This document shows, piece by piece, positions 46,443 through 55,234 of a stretch of 64,000 nucleotides of DNA. Position 1 is the first letter of the stretch; the number at the start of each line of letters is the position of its first letter. This DNA is from Bryobacteraceae bacterium (GTDB lineage: Bacteria > Acidobacteriota > Terriglobia > Bryobacterales > Bryobacteraceae). The stretch spans positions 62,001 through 126,000 of the forward strand of contig CANGYQ010000012.1 in NCBI GenBank assembly GCA_947458745.1, in the 5' to 3' direction. The translations under genes were made by a program, and so were the position numbers. The notes under the pieces were generated by a model. The model was not told where the DNA came from, searched no databases, and saw nothing but the letters and a program-made list of their open reading frames with translations.

Positions 46443-48500
46443 ATGGAGAAAATGAGTTTCAGCAAGAGTGTAGTTTTGTCCTTGATGGCGGCATTCTCAC
46501 TGGCCGCTCAGGAGCAAACACAGGACCGCCGTTGGGCGATTTCTAACGGCAGTATCACCGCCAACTACCGGCTGGTGGCGGCCAACCAGCGGTTCCGTCT
46601 GGACTCCATCGTTAACGCCGCCACGGGCGACACCTGGGCCGCCCCCGCCGACGCTGCGGTATCGCCCATCAACTTCGCCACGGACGCCGGCATTGTGGAT
46701 GGCCGGACGCCGATGATGCTGCGCGAATCCCGCTTGGAGTCGTTGCCGCAGGGTGGCACGCGGACGCGGATTATCCTCCGGGATACAGCCGAGCAGTTTC
46801 AATTCACGCTAGACCTGGAAGTGTGGCCGCAGCACCCCGCTGTTCGGCAGTCCCTCCAGGTCGTGCCGCTGGCCCAGGCCGTCGTCATCCGGGCGGCGGA
46901 CTTTATGCCGTGGCAGTTTTCCGTCACCGACGGCCCCTACCGGACGTTTCAGGTAAACCAGTGGGCCATCATTCCGCAGCCGGTGAATTTTGAGCCGATC
47001 GAAACGCGGCTCTCCCCGGCCGGTACGCCGCAGACCGTCAGTTCAGGTTCCGGGGCCACGCAGTGTGCGTGGCTGGCCTTGCGGGACCGGCAGGACCGCG
47101 GCCTGTTCTGGGGCTGGGAGTTTGACGGCCGGGCGGAGGTGGCGATCCGGCACGACGTCAAGCGTGACCATCTGACGGTCACCAGCACGATCACTGACTT
47201 GAACCACCCGGTGGCGGCAGGGGAGCCGTTTGAGGTGCCGGCTTCATTCATTGGCGTCTTCCGTGGCGACTGGGATGAAGCGGGTTACCGCACGCAGCGC
47301 TTTGCCGAAACCGCCATTGCGGCCACCGCGCCTGGCGGCGTCCGGTTTCCTTACGCCGTCTGGGATTCCTGGGGCTACGAAAAACAGATCGACGAGGTGG
47401 TGCTGCGGCGCAATGCCGAACTGGCCGCGCAGGCCGGCATTGAGTTGTTTGTGGTGGATCTGGGCTGGGCCCCGCAGATGGGTGACTGGGTGGAGGACCC
47501 CCAGAAATTCCCTAGCGGCCTCCGGGCGTTGTCGGATTATGTGCACTCTCTCGGCATGAAGTTCGGGCTTCATTTTGTGCCCACTGAAGCCGCTCCAGAA
47601 TCGTCCGTCTTGCGCGAGCATCCCGACTGGACCAGCTCGGAGACCTATCACTATCACGGTGCCGTCTCCCTGTGCCCAGGCCACAAGCCGGTCCGCGAAT
47701 GGGTGCTGAAGCAAGTGCTGAAGATCATCGACAACTATGACGTCGATTGGATTCTGCAGGACGGCCAGACGCTAGTGAAGTTCTGCAACCGCAAGGACCA
47801 CACCCATGCCGCCGATGATTCCAACTATTCCAATTCGGTGGACGGCATCGATTGGATCGTGGCGGAAGCCCGCCGGCTGCGGCCAAACACCGTATGGGAG
47901 AACTGCGCCAACGGCGGCAGCATGATGACCTTCAAAATGCTGCGCAACTATGTCACCTCCATCACCAACGACGCCTCCGGCAGCCTGGGAGCGCGCCAGG
48001 GCATGTTTGGAGCCACCTACCCGTTCCCGCCACGCTATGCCGACCGCTACATGCCCGACAGCAAGCTCAACTCCTATGTCACCCGCAGCTTTATGTTTGG
48101 TGGGCCGTGGATCTTCATGAACCGCCTGCCGGAGATGTCGTATGAGGATCTGCGCTTCGCCCAGTCCGAGATCGGGCGCTTCAAAGGCCTGCGGGATGAA
48201 GTCCGCGACGGCAAGATCTTCCATCTCACCGCCCGGCCCGACGAAGGTGTTGTGGATGCCATGCAGACGCTGGAAGAGGGTGAGGCGGTGGCGATCGTGA
48301 CGCGCGATCTCTCCTCCTCGCCACGGTTTGTCCTGCGACTGCGGGGCTTGGATGAGGCGCAGCTATACACCGTTAGCTTCGCCGATGATCCGCGCGTCCT
48401 GACGATGAGCGGCCAGCAATTGATGGAACAGGGCATCTCCGTCAACTTTTCAGACTCCCGCGACGCCGAGATTGTCTACGCCCGTCCGGTAACCCAGTAG
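46443..48500 (+). CDS. Secreted alpha-galactosidase, GH36/melibiase-like
   Basis: 685 residues with a signal peptide (about 1-22). The GH-D clan (beta/alpha)8 barrel runs from about 290 to 580: PYAVWDSWGYEKQIDE, ELFVVDLGWAPQMGDWVEDP, KFGLHFVPTEAAPESS, then YDVDWILQDGQ, whose Asp fits the nucleophile position, and VTSITNDASGS, whose Asp fits the acid/base. An N-terminal beta-sandwich (about 25-260) is also typical. It should release terminal alpha-galactose from oligosaccharides outside the cytoplasm, providing substrate for the symporter/galK genes about 10 kb upstream. ATG 46443; ATG 46452 is possible. Confidence 0.82.
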   Translation: MEKMSFSKSVVLSLMAAFSLAAQEQTQDRRWAISNGSITANYRLVAANQRFRLDSIVNAATGDTWAAPADAAVSPINFATDAGIVDGRTPMMLRESRLESLPQGGTRTRIILRDTAEQFQFTLDLEVWPQHPAVRQSLQVVPLAQAVVIRAADFMPWQFSVTDGPYRTFQVNQWAIIPQPVNFEPIETRLSPAGTPQTVSSGSGATQCAWLALRDRQDRGLFWGWEFDGRAEVAIRHDVKRDHLTVTSTITDLNHPVAAGEPFEVPASFIGVFRGDWDEAGYRTQRFAETAIAATAPGGVRFPYAVWDSWGYEKQIDEVVLRRNAELAAQAGIELFVVDLGWAPQMGDWVEDPQKFPSGLRALSDYVHSLGMKFGLHFVPTEAAPESSVLREHPDWTSSETYHYHGAVSLCPGHKPVREWVLKQVLKIIDNYDVDWILQDGQTLVKFCNRKDHTHAADDSNYSNSVDGIDWIVAEARRLRPNTVWENCANGGSMMTFKMLRNYVTSITNDASGSLGARQGMFGATYPFPPRYADRYMPDSKLNSYVTRSFMFGGPWIFMNRLPEMSYEDLRFAQSEIGRFKGLRDEVRDGKIFHLTARPDEGVVDAMQTLEEGEAVAIVTRDLSSSPRFVLRLRGLDEAQLYTVSFADDPRVLTMSGQQLMEQGISVNFSDSRDAEIVYARPVTQ

Positions 48501-48544
48501 CACGGCGAGGGTAGGCGGCGAACTTGGCTTTACACTGAAAGACT

Positions 48545-50008
48545 GTGCCTCCCCGCTGGGTTCTTGTCGTGATTTTCATCCTGGCCGCGGTCCGCTTCTC
48601 CTGGAACATCCAGCACTCCGGCCTCGGTGCGCGCCTGCTGGACCCCGTTGGACAGGTGATGGCGCAAGACGAGGTGGTCTACTCGCACACGGCGCTGCGG
48701 ATGGTTTCGACCGGCGACTGGCTGACACCGAAGTTCATGGAGCGTAACGCGCTCTACAAGCCGCCCCTCGCCTACTGGCTGATGGCCGCCAGCATCCAGA
48801 CATTCGGCGTCAGCGCCGCCGCATTGCGGCTGCCATCGCTCGCGGCAGCAGCGTTCCTGGTCTTGCTGATAACGACGTGGGCGTGGCGATGGCGCGGCCT
48901 CTGGGCGGCAGGCGTGGCGTTGTCTCTGCTGCTGAGCAGCCAACTGCTACACAACCTCGCCCGCGTGGCCACAATGGACATGGTGTTGACGCTCGCCATG
49001 GCGGCGGCGATCTATTGTGCTCAGCAGCCCGCCCTGGCCCGGACATGGCCGGGCGTGATGGCCGGACTGGCCATCCTCACCAAAGGCATCGCCGGGCTGC
49101 TGCCGCTGATCATGCTGCGTTCCGCGTGGGCTATCGGAATCGCAGCAGTGGTGGCCGCGCCCTGGTTTCTGGCGCAACTGGCGATCAACACCGAATGGTT
49201 CTGGCAGGAATTTGTGTTGACCGAAGTGCTGCACTGGGGCCTCGCCTCGCCGGTGCAGACCTCAGGCGACCCGGCGTGGGTCTTCTACCCCGCGCGCCTG
49301 TTTCAGCTGGACCCGGTGGTGACCCTGGTGGGAGTGGTGGGCCTCGGATTTGCCTGGCGAGAACGTTGGCTGCTCTGGTGGGTAGGGACGCTGGTGGCCG
49401 CCGTGCTCGTGTTCCAATATCACAACATCGCCTATTGGGTGCCCCTGGTGCCCGCCCTGGCGCTCGCCGCCGCGGCGATTCCCTGGGAGCGGAATGTCTG
49501 GCTGAAGGCAGCAGCCATCGCCCTCTGCGCCGCCAGCGCGGCCTGGATCACCCAAAGCAACTTCGCGCCCGAGGCCGTTCCCACCGCGGCCCAACTGCGG
49601 GCCTACTGCCATCAACCGGGGGCCGAGCTGATCATTGTCGATCCAGACGATCAGTTCTACGCAACGCTGTTGCCGTTGCCGCTGGTGAGATACGCGTTCT
49701 TTGATGCCGGCCAGGCGGCGGACCGGGCTCCGCTCGATTTTCAGGCCCGCAAGATTCTGGTGCGCCCGGAGGAGTTCACCCGCCAACCGCTGCCCGTGGC
49801 CACCGCGATCCTTTACCGGAACCCGCAAGAGGTCGCGGCCCTGGTACTGGCCCACCCCGAGATCGATTTCCTGCTGCCGGCGACGCTCGCCCCCGGCGAT
49901 GCGCCCCACCGGCGCGAGGCTGGAGTCAATGGCCGGGTCTGGCTGCGAAGTGGTTTACCGGACCTGACCCGCCGCCCAGACCCGGGTTCGTGCGAATCGC
50001 TTCCGTAA
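48545..50008 (+). CDS. GT39-family (PMT/ArnT-like) membrane glycosyltransferase
   Basis: A 487-residue polytopic membrane protein. The GT39 pattern is present: a first-loop acidic site (MAQDEVVYSHTALRM), KPPLAYWLMAAS and RLPSLAAAAFL, followed by about eight more hydrophobic helices. These enzymes transfer a sugar from a polyprenyl-phosphate donor to lipid A, protein or other acceptors on the outer face of the membrane. The GTG start 48545 lies 8 nt after TACACT (48531-48536), suggesting a leaderless message. Its 3' end overlaps the convergent thiD by 83 bp. Confidence 0.78.
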   Translation: MPPRWVLVVIFILAAVRFSWNIQHSGLGARLLDPVGQVMAQDEVVYSHTALRMVSTGDWLTPKFMERNALYKPPLAYWLMAASIQTFGVSAAALRLPSLAAAAFLVLLITTWAWRWRGLWAAGVALSLLLSSQLLHNLARVATMDMVLTLAMAAAIYCAQQPALARTWPGVMAGLAILTKGIAGLLPLIMLRSAWAIGIAAVVAAPWFLAQLAINTEWFWQEFVLTEVLHWGLASPVQTSGDPAWVFYPARLFQLDPVVTLVGVVGLGFAWRERWLLWWVGTLVAAVLVFQYHNIAYWVPLVPALALAAAAIPWERNVWLKAAAIALCAASAAWITQSNFAPEAVPTAAQLRAYCHQPGAELIIVDPDDQFYATLLPLPLVRYAFFDAGQAADRAPLDFQARKILVRPEEFTRQPLPVATAILYRNPQEVAALVLAHPEIDFLLPATLAPGDAPHRREAGVNGRVWLRSGLPDLTRRPDPGSCESLP

Positions 50009-50714
50009 TCCACTGCTTGGCCTCGACCACCGCTTCCGGCAATGCGACTCCTTGCGCCAGCAGAGCCGTAATCGCCGCCGCGAACGTACACCCCGTGCCA
50101 TGGGTATGCACGGTAGGAATGCGCGGCGCGGCGAATTCGTGGAAGATGCCGTCCTCCAGCAACAGGTCAGTGGAGAGATACTCCTCCGCATCGGTCCGGT
50201 GGCCGCCCTTGATCACCACCGCCCGCGCGCCCATCCCCGCCAACCGCCGCGCGGCCTCCCAGGCATCGCTGGTCCCGGTGAGCGCTTCGGCTTCGTGAGC
50301 ATTCGGCGTCACCACGCGAGCCTTGGGCAGCAGCACCTTCAGCAGCATCTCCCGCGCCTCCGGAGCCATCAGCGGAGCACCGTGTTTGGAGATCATCACC
50401 GGATCCACCACCAGATTTGGCAGCGCCCGGTACGCCACGCACTCGATCAGCCGCGCATCGCCCAACGCGCCGGTCTTGACGGCATCCGGCGGAATGTCCA
50501 GCAGCACCGCGTCCAGTTGCGCGCCCACCAGGTCCGGGTCCAGCAGCCGCACCGCGTCCACGCTGCGCGTGTTCTGGACCGTGATCAGCGTTACCACCGC
50601 TTCGCCATAGACGCCGAACTGGTGGAACGTCTTCAGGTCCGCCTGCAAGCCGGCACCGCCCGAAGGGTCAGACCCGGCGATGGTCAGCGCGACGGCGCGT
50701 CGGGGTAGCGTCAT
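49926..50714 (-). CDS. thiD: Hydroxymethylpyrimidine/phosphomethylpyrimidine kinase
   Basis: ThiD phosphorylates HMP to HMP-P and HMP-PP for thiamine synthesis. It has the family start ALTIAGSDPSGGAGLQADLK, the central VVTPNAHEAEALTG, and the C-terminal anion hole THGTGCTFAAAITALLAQG with the catalytic Cys in GTGC. The 262-residue length is typical. Its ATG overlaps the stop of the upstream MFS transporter as ATGA (50711-50714), so they are translationally coupled. No TPP riboswitch is visible upstream of the pair. Confidence 0.95.
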   Translation of the reverse strand: MTLPRRAVALTIAGSDPSGGAGLQADLKTFHQFGVYGEAVVTLITVQNTRSVDAVRLLDPDLVGAQLDAVLLDIPPDAVKTGALGDARLIECVAYRALPNLVVDPVMISKHGAPLMAPEAREMLLKVLLPKARVVTPNAHEAEALTGTSDAWEAARRLAGMGARAVVIKGGHRTDAEEYLSTDLLLEDGIFHEFAAPRIPTVHTHGTGCTFAAAITALLAQGVALPEAVVEAKQWITEAIRTNPGLGGGSGPVNHFAARPGH

Positions 50715-51991
50715 TGGGTGGCTCTCAAGTCAGTGTTGCGAGTTTCCGGCAGCAGGAACACCAGCACGCCGCCCAGCAGGAAGAAGGCCGAGTTCATGAT
50801 CAGCGCCAAGCCCAGGCCGCTGTGGTCCGCCACCGTGCCCACGGCCAGTGGTGCCAGGGCGCTTAAGCCCCGGCCAAAGTTGTAGACAAACCCCTGCCCC
50901 GCGCCCCGGACATGCGTCGGGTAGAGTTCGGCCAGCATCGTCCCGAACAGAGAAAAGAAGCCGGTGCCGAAAAAGCCCACCAGTGGACCCAGCAGCAGCA
51001 GCCCGGTATTGGTCCATTCCCCGCCCCACTTCGGCAGCGTGCCGTAGATCGGCGTCAGCAACGCCGCCACCAGCACATATCCGGCAAAGATCGGCCGCCG
51101 GCCGAACCGGTCCGCCAGCCAGCCAAAATTGAGGTAGCCGCAGAACGCCCCGGCCTGCATGGCGAAGATCCAACCCGACGTCTTGACGATGTTGAAACCA
51201 GCTCCGCCTGCCGAGACGGGTGCCGACAGGAACCCCGGCAGCCAGGTGAACAAGCCCCAGTAGGCAAACAAAACCGCCGTCGCCACGGCGGTGGCCACAA
51301 TGGTCCGTCGCCGCAACACGCCCGAGAAAATGTCCTTCAAGCTGCCCGTGGGCCGCGTGGACGTCCGGTAGATCTCGGTTTCCTGCACCTTGCTGCGGAT
51401 CACAATGGTCAGCAGGGCGGGCAACACGCCCACCAGAAACATCGTCCGCCAGCCAAAGGCCGGCATCACCGTAGCCGCCACGGCGGCCGCCGACATGTAA
51501 CCGATCGCCCAGCCGGATTGCATAAAGCTGACCGCCCGCGCCCGCTGGTGCGCCGGCCAACTTTCCGCCACCATCACCGCCCCGGCTGACCATTCGCCAC
51601 CCAGTCCCACCCCCACCAGCGCCCGCCAGAAGATCAAGTCCCACAGCCCGTGCGAGAAGGCCGTGCCGCCGGAAGCGAGCGAATAAACGAGAATGCAGTA
51701 AATCAAAGTGCGCCGCCGGCCGATGCGATCACACAGGAGGCCGGAGGCGATGCCGCCAAAGGCGGAGGCGATCAAGGTGGCGGAGCTGACAAAGCCCGCC
51801 TCGGCGTTTGACAGGCCAAACTCGGCTTTTAGTGTTTGAATGGCAAAGACGTACAGCAGAACATCCATGGCATCAAGCAGATAACCAAAAAATGCCGCCC
51901 ACAAAGCCAGCCATTTCTGCTCGCGGTAAAGCCGGCCCAGGTCGTGAAACCAGGGTGCGGCGGCTGTTTCAGCGTGGTTGGTAACTTTCAT
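50711..51991 (-). CDS. MFS transporter coupled to thiD
   Basis: A 426-residue, 12-helix major facilitator. Motif A appears in both halves: GLLCDRIGRRRTLIY and WLADRFGRRPIFAG. RALVGVGLGGEWSAGAVMV is typical of the metabolite:H+ symporter branch (sialic acid, aromatic acids and others). The specific substrate cannot be read, but the ATGA overlap with thiD suggests a thiamine precursor such as HMP. I chose ATG 51991; the longer start at 51997 is TTG. It is divergent from the HlyD-like gene, about 60 bp apart. Confidence 0.8.
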   Translation of the reverse strand: MKVTNHAETAAAPWFHDLGRLYREQKWLALWAAFFGYLLDAMDVLLYVFAIQTLKAEFGLSNAEAGFVSSATLIASAFGGIASGLLCDRIGRRRTLIYCILVYSLASGGTAFSHGLWDLIFWRALVGVGLGGEWSAGAVMVAESWPAHQRARAVSFMQSGWAIGYMSAAAVAATVMPAFGWRTMFLVGVLPALLTIVIRSKVQETEIYRTSTRPTGSLKDIFSGVLRRRTIVATAVATAVLFAYWGLFTWLPGFLSAPVSAGGAGFNIVKTSGWIFAMQAGAFCGYLNFGWLADRFGRRPIFAGYVLVAALLTPIYGTLPKWGGEWTNTGLLLLGPLVGFFGTGFFSLFGTMLAELYPTHVRGAGQGFVYNFGRGLSALAPLAVGTVADHSGLGLALIMNSAFFLLGGVLVFLLPETRNTDLRATQ

Positions 51992-52051
51992 GAGCAAAAA
52001 TGCGCCTTTCCCTTTGGATAACCGTCTTGTATTCTGACAGGAAGGCTTAGC

Positions 52052-53383
52052 ATGTCGGCGATACTCAACCCCATACCACCCGCTCCCGAGGCCAAACCGG
52101 CCGCCGTTCCCGCTCCCGAGAAGCCCCAGCGTACTTGGTTGTGGGCAGTGCTGTCATTGGTCATCGTCGGGTTGGCGGCCGCTGCTTGGTGGTCCAACTC
52201 TTCGGCAACGCAAGAAAAAGCGTCGGTTGTTCCAGTAAAGACTACTCAGGTGACGGCTGGCAACCTGGAGACGGTGGTTCGCATCTCGGGCCAGACGTCC
52301 TCCCGCGAATACGTCAACATCACCGTGCCGCGCCTGAACAGCCCGGAAGGCAACCGGCCGATGATTCTGCAAAAGCTGACGCCCTCCGGCGTGATGGTGA
52401 AAAAAGGCGACATCCTGGTGCAAATTGATGGACAGTCCATGGCCGATCACATTGATGACGTCACCTCCACGGTCCTGCAGTCGGAAGCAGACATTCGCAA
52501 GCGCAAAGCAGAGCAGGAAGTGGAATGGGAAAATCTTCTCCAAAGCGTCCGTCTGGCCAAGGCGCAATTAGACAAGAGCCGGGCCGACGCCAAGGCGGCG
52601 GAAGTGCGCACCGGCATCGACCAGGAACTTCTGAAACTGCAAGTGGAAGAAAACGAAGCTGCTTACAACGAACTGCAAAGTGAACTGAAGCTGAAGCAGC
52701 AATCCCAGGCTTCCGAGATGAAGATTCTCGATTACACCCGGGAGCGCCACACCCGCCACCGCGATCGCCACAAGAAGGACCTGGAACGGTTTACCATCCG
52801 CGCCTCCATGGACGGCTTGGCCGTGGTGCAAACCGTCTGGCGAGGCGGCGAGTTTCAACAGATTGGCGACGGTGACACCGTCACCCCCGGCCAGTTGATT
52901 GTGAAGGTGGTCAACCCCAAGAGCATGCAGGTGGAAGCCACCATCAACCAGGCCGAAAGCGGCCAGTTCCGGTTGGGCCAGACGGCCAACATCACCCTGG
53001 ACGCCTTCCCGGGCTTAACGCTGAAGGGCAAGGTCTACTCCATCGGCGCGATCGCCGTAGCCGGTTTCCGGCAAACGGCGTTTCTGCGGAGCATCCCGGT
53101 CCGCGTGGCGATTGAAGGCAGTGATCCGCGCCTGATCCCCGATCTGTCGGCCGGTGCGAACGTGTTGGTGGACCAGGTAGACGACGCCACGCTGGTGCCG
53201 CTGGGTGCCCTGCGCACTGAAGACGGCAAGCAGGTGGCCTACGTCAAGCAGGGCCAGGAATTTGTCCGGCGCGAAGTGAAGTTAGCCAGCCGCAATGAGA
53301 TTACCGGTGCCGTCGCCAGCGGTCTCAAGAGCGGCGACGAAGTGGCGTTGAACTACGAAGTGGCCGCGGTCGTCACCAAGTAG
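52052..53383 (+). CDS. Membrane fusion (HlyD/RND periplasmic adaptor) protein
   Basis: 443 residues: a short cytoplasmic Pro-rich N-terminus, one membrane helix (about 30-48, WLWAVLSLVIVGLAAAAWW), a lipoyl-like half domain (QKLTPSGVMVKKGDILVQID), a long alpha-helical hairpin (about 145-235), then the second half (FTIRASMDGLAVVQTVWRGG) and beta-barrel and membrane-proximal domains. This is the adaptor of a tripartite export system, linking an inner-membrane pump to an outer-membrane channel. Neither partner is adjacent: the next gene downstream is convergent. ATG 52052. Confidence 0.83.
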   Translation: MSAILNPIPPAPEAKPAAVPAPEKPQRTWLWAVLSLVIVGLAAAAWWSNSSATQEKASVVPVKTTQVTAGNLETVVRISGQTSSREYVNITVPRLNSPEGNRPMILQKLTPSGVMVKKGDILVQIDGQSMADHIDDVTSTVLQSEADIRKRKAEQEVEWENLLQSVRLAKAQLDKSRADAKAAEVRTGIDQELLKLQVEENEAAYNELQSELKLKQQSQASEMKILDYTRERHTRHRDRHKKDLERFTIRASMDGLAVVQTVWRGGEFQQIGDGDTVTPGQLIVKVVNPKSMQVEATINQAESGQFRLGQTANITLDAFPGLTLKGKVYSIGAIAVAGFRQTAFLRSIPVRVAIEGSDPRLIPDLSAGANVLVDQVDDATLVPLGALRTEDGKQVAYVKQGQEFVRREVKLASRNEITGAVASGLKSGDEVALNYEVAAVVTK

Positions 53384-53386
53384 TCG

Positions 53387-55234
53387 CTACGAACTGGGCG
53401 CTCCAAAAGAGACCGTGTGGTGTCCCGGTGCCAGCCGCACCACCCGTCCGTCGCTTAGCTGGACCGTACCCCGCGCCCGCGACGTATAGGTTAAGGTGAT
53501 TCTCCCGTCCTTCATCGAAACTCTCTCCAGGGTGGCGTTTAGATCTACCACGCGGAGGGGCAGTTCCTCCCCAGGTTCCAATTGGTGCCGCCCGGCAGGC
53601 ACCAGGACGAACTCTCCATCAGTAACCGGCCACGCCTCTCCGTCCAACTTCACCGGACCGCTAAAGCGCACCCAGGTCTCCCGCGCCGTCTCCACCGTCA
53701 ACTTCGCGCCGTTCTGCTGGCGGTAATCCAGCGCCCCGGACGCCGCCGCCAGCCATGGCAGATCTGGCGCCAGAATCGAGTTCTCAAAATAGAGCGCCAC
53801 CCGCGCGAAGGCCCGTGAGGCCAGGTGCACCAGTTGGAACAATTCCCCACCGGTTTGCTGCTTGGTGGGGTAGACGTCCTGATAGCGTTCAACGATATTG
53901 ATGTCGACGCCCAACCGGTTCTTCCACGGCGGAGCCCCGCCCGGCTGCAACTGCTCCGCTAACGCTTCATAGCGCCGGGCGATCTCCGGATACCGCTGTG
54001 GGCCCAGGTGCCACACCGTCGCGGGATCTTCGATGAGAAAGGTGAAGTCCTGCTGGCCTAGTAACGGCAGCGTCGCCGCGACATCGGCCCCCAGTGCGTC
54101 GCGCATGGAGGTGTCAAACCGGTCGTCGACATGGGTCAGCACGACATCCAGTTCCGGCCTCTCTCTGACGATCGCAAGCCAGTGGGCCTGCATCTGGTGC
54201 GTCAACCCTGCCCGGTAGTCGAGAAACCGCCGCAGCAGCTTGGCATCGGGCTGCGAGGAGGTGAACAGCGAGCGCGGGTCCGTGCCGGATAGCGCTTGAA
54301 ACTCGCGCCGCACATCGTCATTCATGGGCGTAAACCGGGCCGGCCCCGCCGCCCCTTCTAGAGATTCGAAATAAAGCTCGCCCAGATTGACGCCATCCCA
54401 GTCAAACCGGCCCAGCAACCCCCGTACACCCTCCGCGACTTTGGCCGAACACGCAGAATTGCGCAGGTTGACCAACTTGCGCCAGTCCAGGTGGGCATCG
54501 GCCAGTAGGGCTGTTTTCTCCCGGCAGCCGGGATTGTCCTGCCAGAACTGTTCGCTGACATGTGGCAGTTCCAGCCACGCGTACACCTGGATGGCATGCT
54601 GGTGACTCACCGCGATCAGCCGCCGCAGCCACTCATCGCGCGCAGCATCGGGCTCATGATAGTGCCAGGCGGCCACATGGATCGCGGCGATGCCGGCGCT
54701 CCGCCAGCGGCGGGCCAGCAACGGGAGATCGGCCCGCAGGCGATAGGACGAATCGAAGAACGCCCACAGACGGCGCGACTGAGCCGGCGCGCGCACGCCC
54801 AAGTCCGCCAGCGCCTGCACCAGATAGGGGTATCGCTCATAGCCCCGTTCCCCTAGCGCCGTGGCGGTCCACAGAAACGGATGCCCGTCGCGCACCCAGC
54901 CCGCCAGCACCGGCGCGCCGCTCCAGCGTTCCCGCGCAAAGACACGCGCGTCGTTGGGCAGTTCGTACCGGGGAACCACGGCCGGCGTCTCCCAGTAAAT
55001 GTCCAGCTGTGGCCGCCGCGCATCCACAATGCGGCGTACCGTGATCGCTTCCCCGCCGGCGCTGACCCCAGCAACCGCCCCCGTCAGCCAGGTCGCCTCC
55101 GCGGGTGTCAGGTTGACGCTATCCAGCACCCGCGTCCAGGCCGTGGCACTCGGACTCCGGAGCACCGTTTCCGGCTCCGCCGCCCGCAGCGTCCACCACA
55201 ACAGCGCGAGGCCGAGCCTAATGGGTGAGCGCAT
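53387..55234 (-). CDS. Secreted GHL10-like glycosidase (TIM barrel) of a polysaccharide module
   Basis: 615 residues from ATG 55234 (signal peptide about 1-20, IRLGLALLWWTLRAAE). A TIM-barrel glycosidase-like domain (about 155-500) carries phrases such as IAAIHVAAWHYHEPDAARDE, YAWLELPHVSEQFW and FDWDGVNLGELYFESLEG, where the Glu pair resembles the active site of GHL10-type putative glycosidases. A beta domain ends the protein. The start overlaps the end of the upstream TPR/porin gene by 17 nt. The pair parallels PgaB-PgaA-like arrangements in exopolysaccharide export. Substrate not known. Confidence 0.65.
   Translation of the reverse strand: MRSPIRLGLALLWWTLRAAEPETVLRSPSATAWTRVLDSVNLTPAEATWLTGAVAGVSAGGEAITVRRIVDARRPQLDIYWETPAVVPRYELPNDARVFARERWSGAPVLAGWVRDGHPFLWTATALGERGYERYPYLVQALADLGVRAPAQSRRLWAFFDSSYRLRADLPLLARRWRSAGIAAIHVAAWHYHEPDAARDEWLRRLIAVSHQHAIQVYAWLELPHVSEQFWQDNPGCREKTALLADAHLDWRKLVNLRNSACSAKVAEGVRGLLGRFDWDGVNLGELYFESLEGAAGPARFTPMNDDVRREFQALSGTDPRSLFTSSQPDAKLLRRFLDYRAGLTHQMQAHWLAIVRERPELDVVLTHVDDRFDTSMRDALGADVAATLPLLGQQDFTFLIEDPATVWHLGPQRYPEIARRYEALAEQLQPGGAPPWKNRLGVDINIVERYQDVYPTKQQTGGELFQLVHLASRAFARVALYFENSILAPDLPWLAAASGALDYRQQNGAKLTVETARETWVRFSGPVKLDGEAWPVTDGEFVLVPAGRHQLEPGEELPLRVVDLNATLERVSMKDGRITLTYTSRARGTVQLSDGRVVRLAPGHHTVSFGAPSS

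Noticed and set aside
51992-52051. TPP riboswitch upstream of the MFS-thiD pair
   Set aside because: Only 60 bp, shared with a divergent gene, and no CTGAGA-type core.
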